This document shows positions 6,007 through 6,264 of a DNA stretch of 6,264 nucleotides, piece after piece; positions within the stretch are counted from its first letter, which is position 1, and the number at the start of each line of letters is the position of its first letter. Source of the DNA: Clostridia bacterium (GTDB lineage: Bacteria; Bacillota_A; Clostridia; Christensenellales; Aristaeellaceae); contig JAFUPT010000020.1 of assembly GCA_017481065.1 (NCBI GenBank), positions 1 to 6,264 on the forward strand. Reading direction: 5' to 3'. The position numbers and the translations under genes are program-made. The notes below the pieces were generated by a model that had not been told where the DNA came from, did no database searches, and saw nothing but the letters and a program-made list of their open reading frames with translations.

Positions 6007-6189
6007 CAAGGGGACGCTGTCCCCTTGACCCCTGCCAAAGGGAATGATTCCCTTTGGAAACCCCTGTATTGCGATGCTTCGCATCGCTGGAAAAATATTA
6101 TTTGCAAATCGCGCCGCCTTCTGGCGCGATTTGCAATGCATGGGATTCTTAAGGCGGAGCCTTAAGCGGTGTTTCAGGGACAGCGTCCC
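6007..6189 (+). repeat. Multi-hairpin intergenic element, copy 3
   Basis: Same order and orientation as copy 1. A: arm CAAGGGGAC, 6007-6015/6019-6027. B: arm CCAAAGGGAAT, 6035-6045/6047-6057. C: arm GCGATGC, 6071-6077/6081-6087, loop TTC. An AT-rich core at 6088-6103. D: arm GCAAATCGCGCC, 6104-6115/6123-6134. E: arm CTTAAGGC, 6148-6155/6159-6166. F: arm GGGAC, 6177-6181/6185-6189. Linkers AAACCCC and GCATGGGATT are shared with copy 1. Against copy 1, hairpin D carries a paired T-A to C-G change and hairpin B two paired changes, so the fold is kept while the sequence drifts. The outer hairpins A and F are part of the long inverted repeat. Confidence 0.85.
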
Positions 6190-6216
6190 CTTGCGTTCCC
6201 CCTAACCGTTTCCCCG

Positions 6217-6264
6217 TCACTCCACGTCCCCCTGGCCGTCGATGCCGCCGCGCATGGGGATATC
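6217..6264 (-). CDS. Second copy of the HAD gene 3' end (partial, runs off the right edge)
   Basis: On the minus strand the last 48 bases encode the same final 15 residues (starting DIPMRGGIDG) and TGA stop as the HAD gene at 5058-5969, identical at every base. If real, it is the end of a convergent duplicate gene outside the window. If it is an assembly fold-back, it is not a gene. The identity at third codon positions shows that the copy is recent or artificial. Confidence 0.4.
   Translation of the reverse strand, partial: DIPMRGGIDGQGDVE

Larger units (their letters stand above)
5922..6264. repeat. Long inverted repeat containing the HAD gene end
   Basis: The left arm, 5922-6023, matches the reverse complement of 6177-6264. 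All 88 bases of the right arm pair perfectly; the left arm has one extra block of 14 bases (5982-5995). The arms contain the last 15 codons and stop of the HAD gene plus its downstream DNA. They enclose a 153-base centre (6024-6176) made of the core of hairpin element 3. The right arm is still matching at the last base of the window, so the true length is unknown. It could be a tail-to-tail duplication or an assembly fold-back. Confidence 0.9.

Noticed and set aside
4989..6107. 372-codon open frame on the minus strand
   Set aside because: It is antisense to the HAD gene and reads through the hairpin element; no domain is recognisable.

Overview
The window looks like a piece of a Clostridia-type Firmicute, probably an anaerobic gut lineage. 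The grounds are strong AGGAGG-type ribosome sites, moderately high GC with G/C-ending codons, a short TSCPD-domain protein of a family usually seen in Clostridia, and wall-associated zinc-ribbon proteins. No lineage below that can be named from the sequence. The window opens inside gltX and ends inside a duplicated gene end, so it may be a whole short contig.

Layout. On the minus strand, 1-515 is the N-terminal part of glutamyl-tRNA synthetase, and 766-1839 is a complete aldose 1-epimerase (galM). Between them (563-752) lies a multi-hairpin intergenic repeat. The 152-base gap 1840-1991 holds two back-to-back promoters, one firing left into galM and one right into a small TSCPD-domain gene (1992-2243). 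A second multi-hairpin repeat (2252-2483) follows. Then come three plus-strand genes: a membrane protein with a C-terminal His/Cys putative metal site (2528-3127), a zinc-ribbon/single-membrane-helix/peptidoglycan-binding protein (3346-4986), and a HAD-superfamily phosphatase (5058-5969). A third multi-hairpin repeat (6007-6189) lies after the HAD gene.

How the genes relate. gltX and galM are housekeeping and sugar-metabolism genes. The two plus-strand membrane proteins both combine Cys-type putative metal sites with envelope features, but nothing in the sequence ties them into one pathway. No CRISPR array, tRNA, transposase, toxin-antitoxin pair or recognisable defence operon is present.

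Most unusual features. (1) Three copies of a modular intergenic element of about 180-230 bp share linker sequences and hairpin order, while the hairpin arms differ in compensating pairs. (2) The last 88 bases of the window are an inverted copy of the 3' end of the HAD gene plus its downstream DNA, perfect except for one 14-base slippage unit. This is either a tail-to-tail gene duplication or an assembly fold-back caused by the repeat.
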